From Pseudomonas lini (GTDB lineage Bacteria; Pseudomonadota; Gammaproteobacteria; Pseudomonadales; Pseudomonadaceae): a stretch of 64,000 nt of DNA. Below are positions 63,950-64,000 of this stretch, piece by piece (the first letter of the stretch is position 1; each line of letters starts with the position of its first letter). The notes below the pieces were generated by a model. That model worked only from the letters and a program-made list of their open reading frames with translations. It ran no database searches and was not told the origin of the DNA. Made by a program: the position numbers and the translations under genes. Where the stretch lies: positions 4,526,001-4,590,000 of the forward strand of contig NZ_OZ061318.1 of assembly GCF_964063345.1 (NCBI RefSeq), written 5' to 3'.

Positions 63950-64000
63950 GAGTGCAGGGCCTCAGGGTTTAGGCGGATTAATGAAGTGCTCCAAATCAAG

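Overview
The window is chromosomal DNA of a Pseudomonas of the P. fluorescens group. The evidence is gene content and order (cinA-recA-recX, finR/fpr divergent pair, erdR-dgkA, mprF with its acvB/virJ partner, the aotJQMOP arginine transport operon, rhlG, quiP), the high GC and codon use, and many Pseudomonas REP/REPIN elements (ends of the type GTGGGAGCGGGCTTGCCCGC).

Layout. 1-3.6 kb: the end of a surface-glycan-like cassette (sugar isomerase fragment, small SMR-like membrane protein, GT2 glycosyltransferase, and a large AT-richer multi-spanning membrane protein). 3.7-20.6 kb: a complete contractile (R-type, Mu-like) tailocin locus with no capsid, terminase, integrase or replication genes. 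It has a LexA/CI-type autocleavable repressor, an operator-studded promoter, a Com-like zinc finger, a secreted DUF642-like protein, holin, tail terminator, sheath, tube, tail assembly chaperone with a -1 frameshift, tape measure, Mu gpN/gpP/gp45/gp46/gp47/gp48 baseplate proteins, two tail fibre modules, endolysin and nested spanins. 20.6-22.8 kb: cinA, recA (with LexA box) and recX. Repressor, LexA box and recA together make this an SOS-responsive neighbourhood.

22.8-37 kb: housekeeping and stress genes: LOG-family protein, DTW-domain tRNA modification enzyme, erdR, dgkA, finR/fpr, trmO, rhlG, a YehS-like protein, a divergent rRNA pseudouridine synthase, a GNAT enzyme, rimO and kup. 37-38.1 kb: a small REPIN-bracketed island with a DUF3077 gene behind a long, highly structured leader and a 26-bp symmetrical operator-like element. 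This is the least explained part of the window.

38.1-53.3 kb: acvB/virJ and mprF (aminoacyl-phosphatidylglycerol turnover), two tRNA-fMet genes each with its own promoter and terminator, SOS-regulated dinB, a lipoprotein gene, proS, ampG, an alkyltransferase-like protein, a DUF481 outer-membrane protein, a YwqK/MORN-repeat protein, a cold-shock protein and dcd. 53.3-64 kb: a 133-bp tandem REPIN array, the aot operon, a two-gene DNA exonuclease/ATP-dependent ligase operon, and the acyl-homoserine lactone acylase gene quiP.

Most of the window is ordinary core genome. The parts worth a second look are the tailocin regulatory signals (operators, attenuator-like leader, frameshift), its cargo slot, the exchangeable fibre modules, and the DUF3077 leader region.
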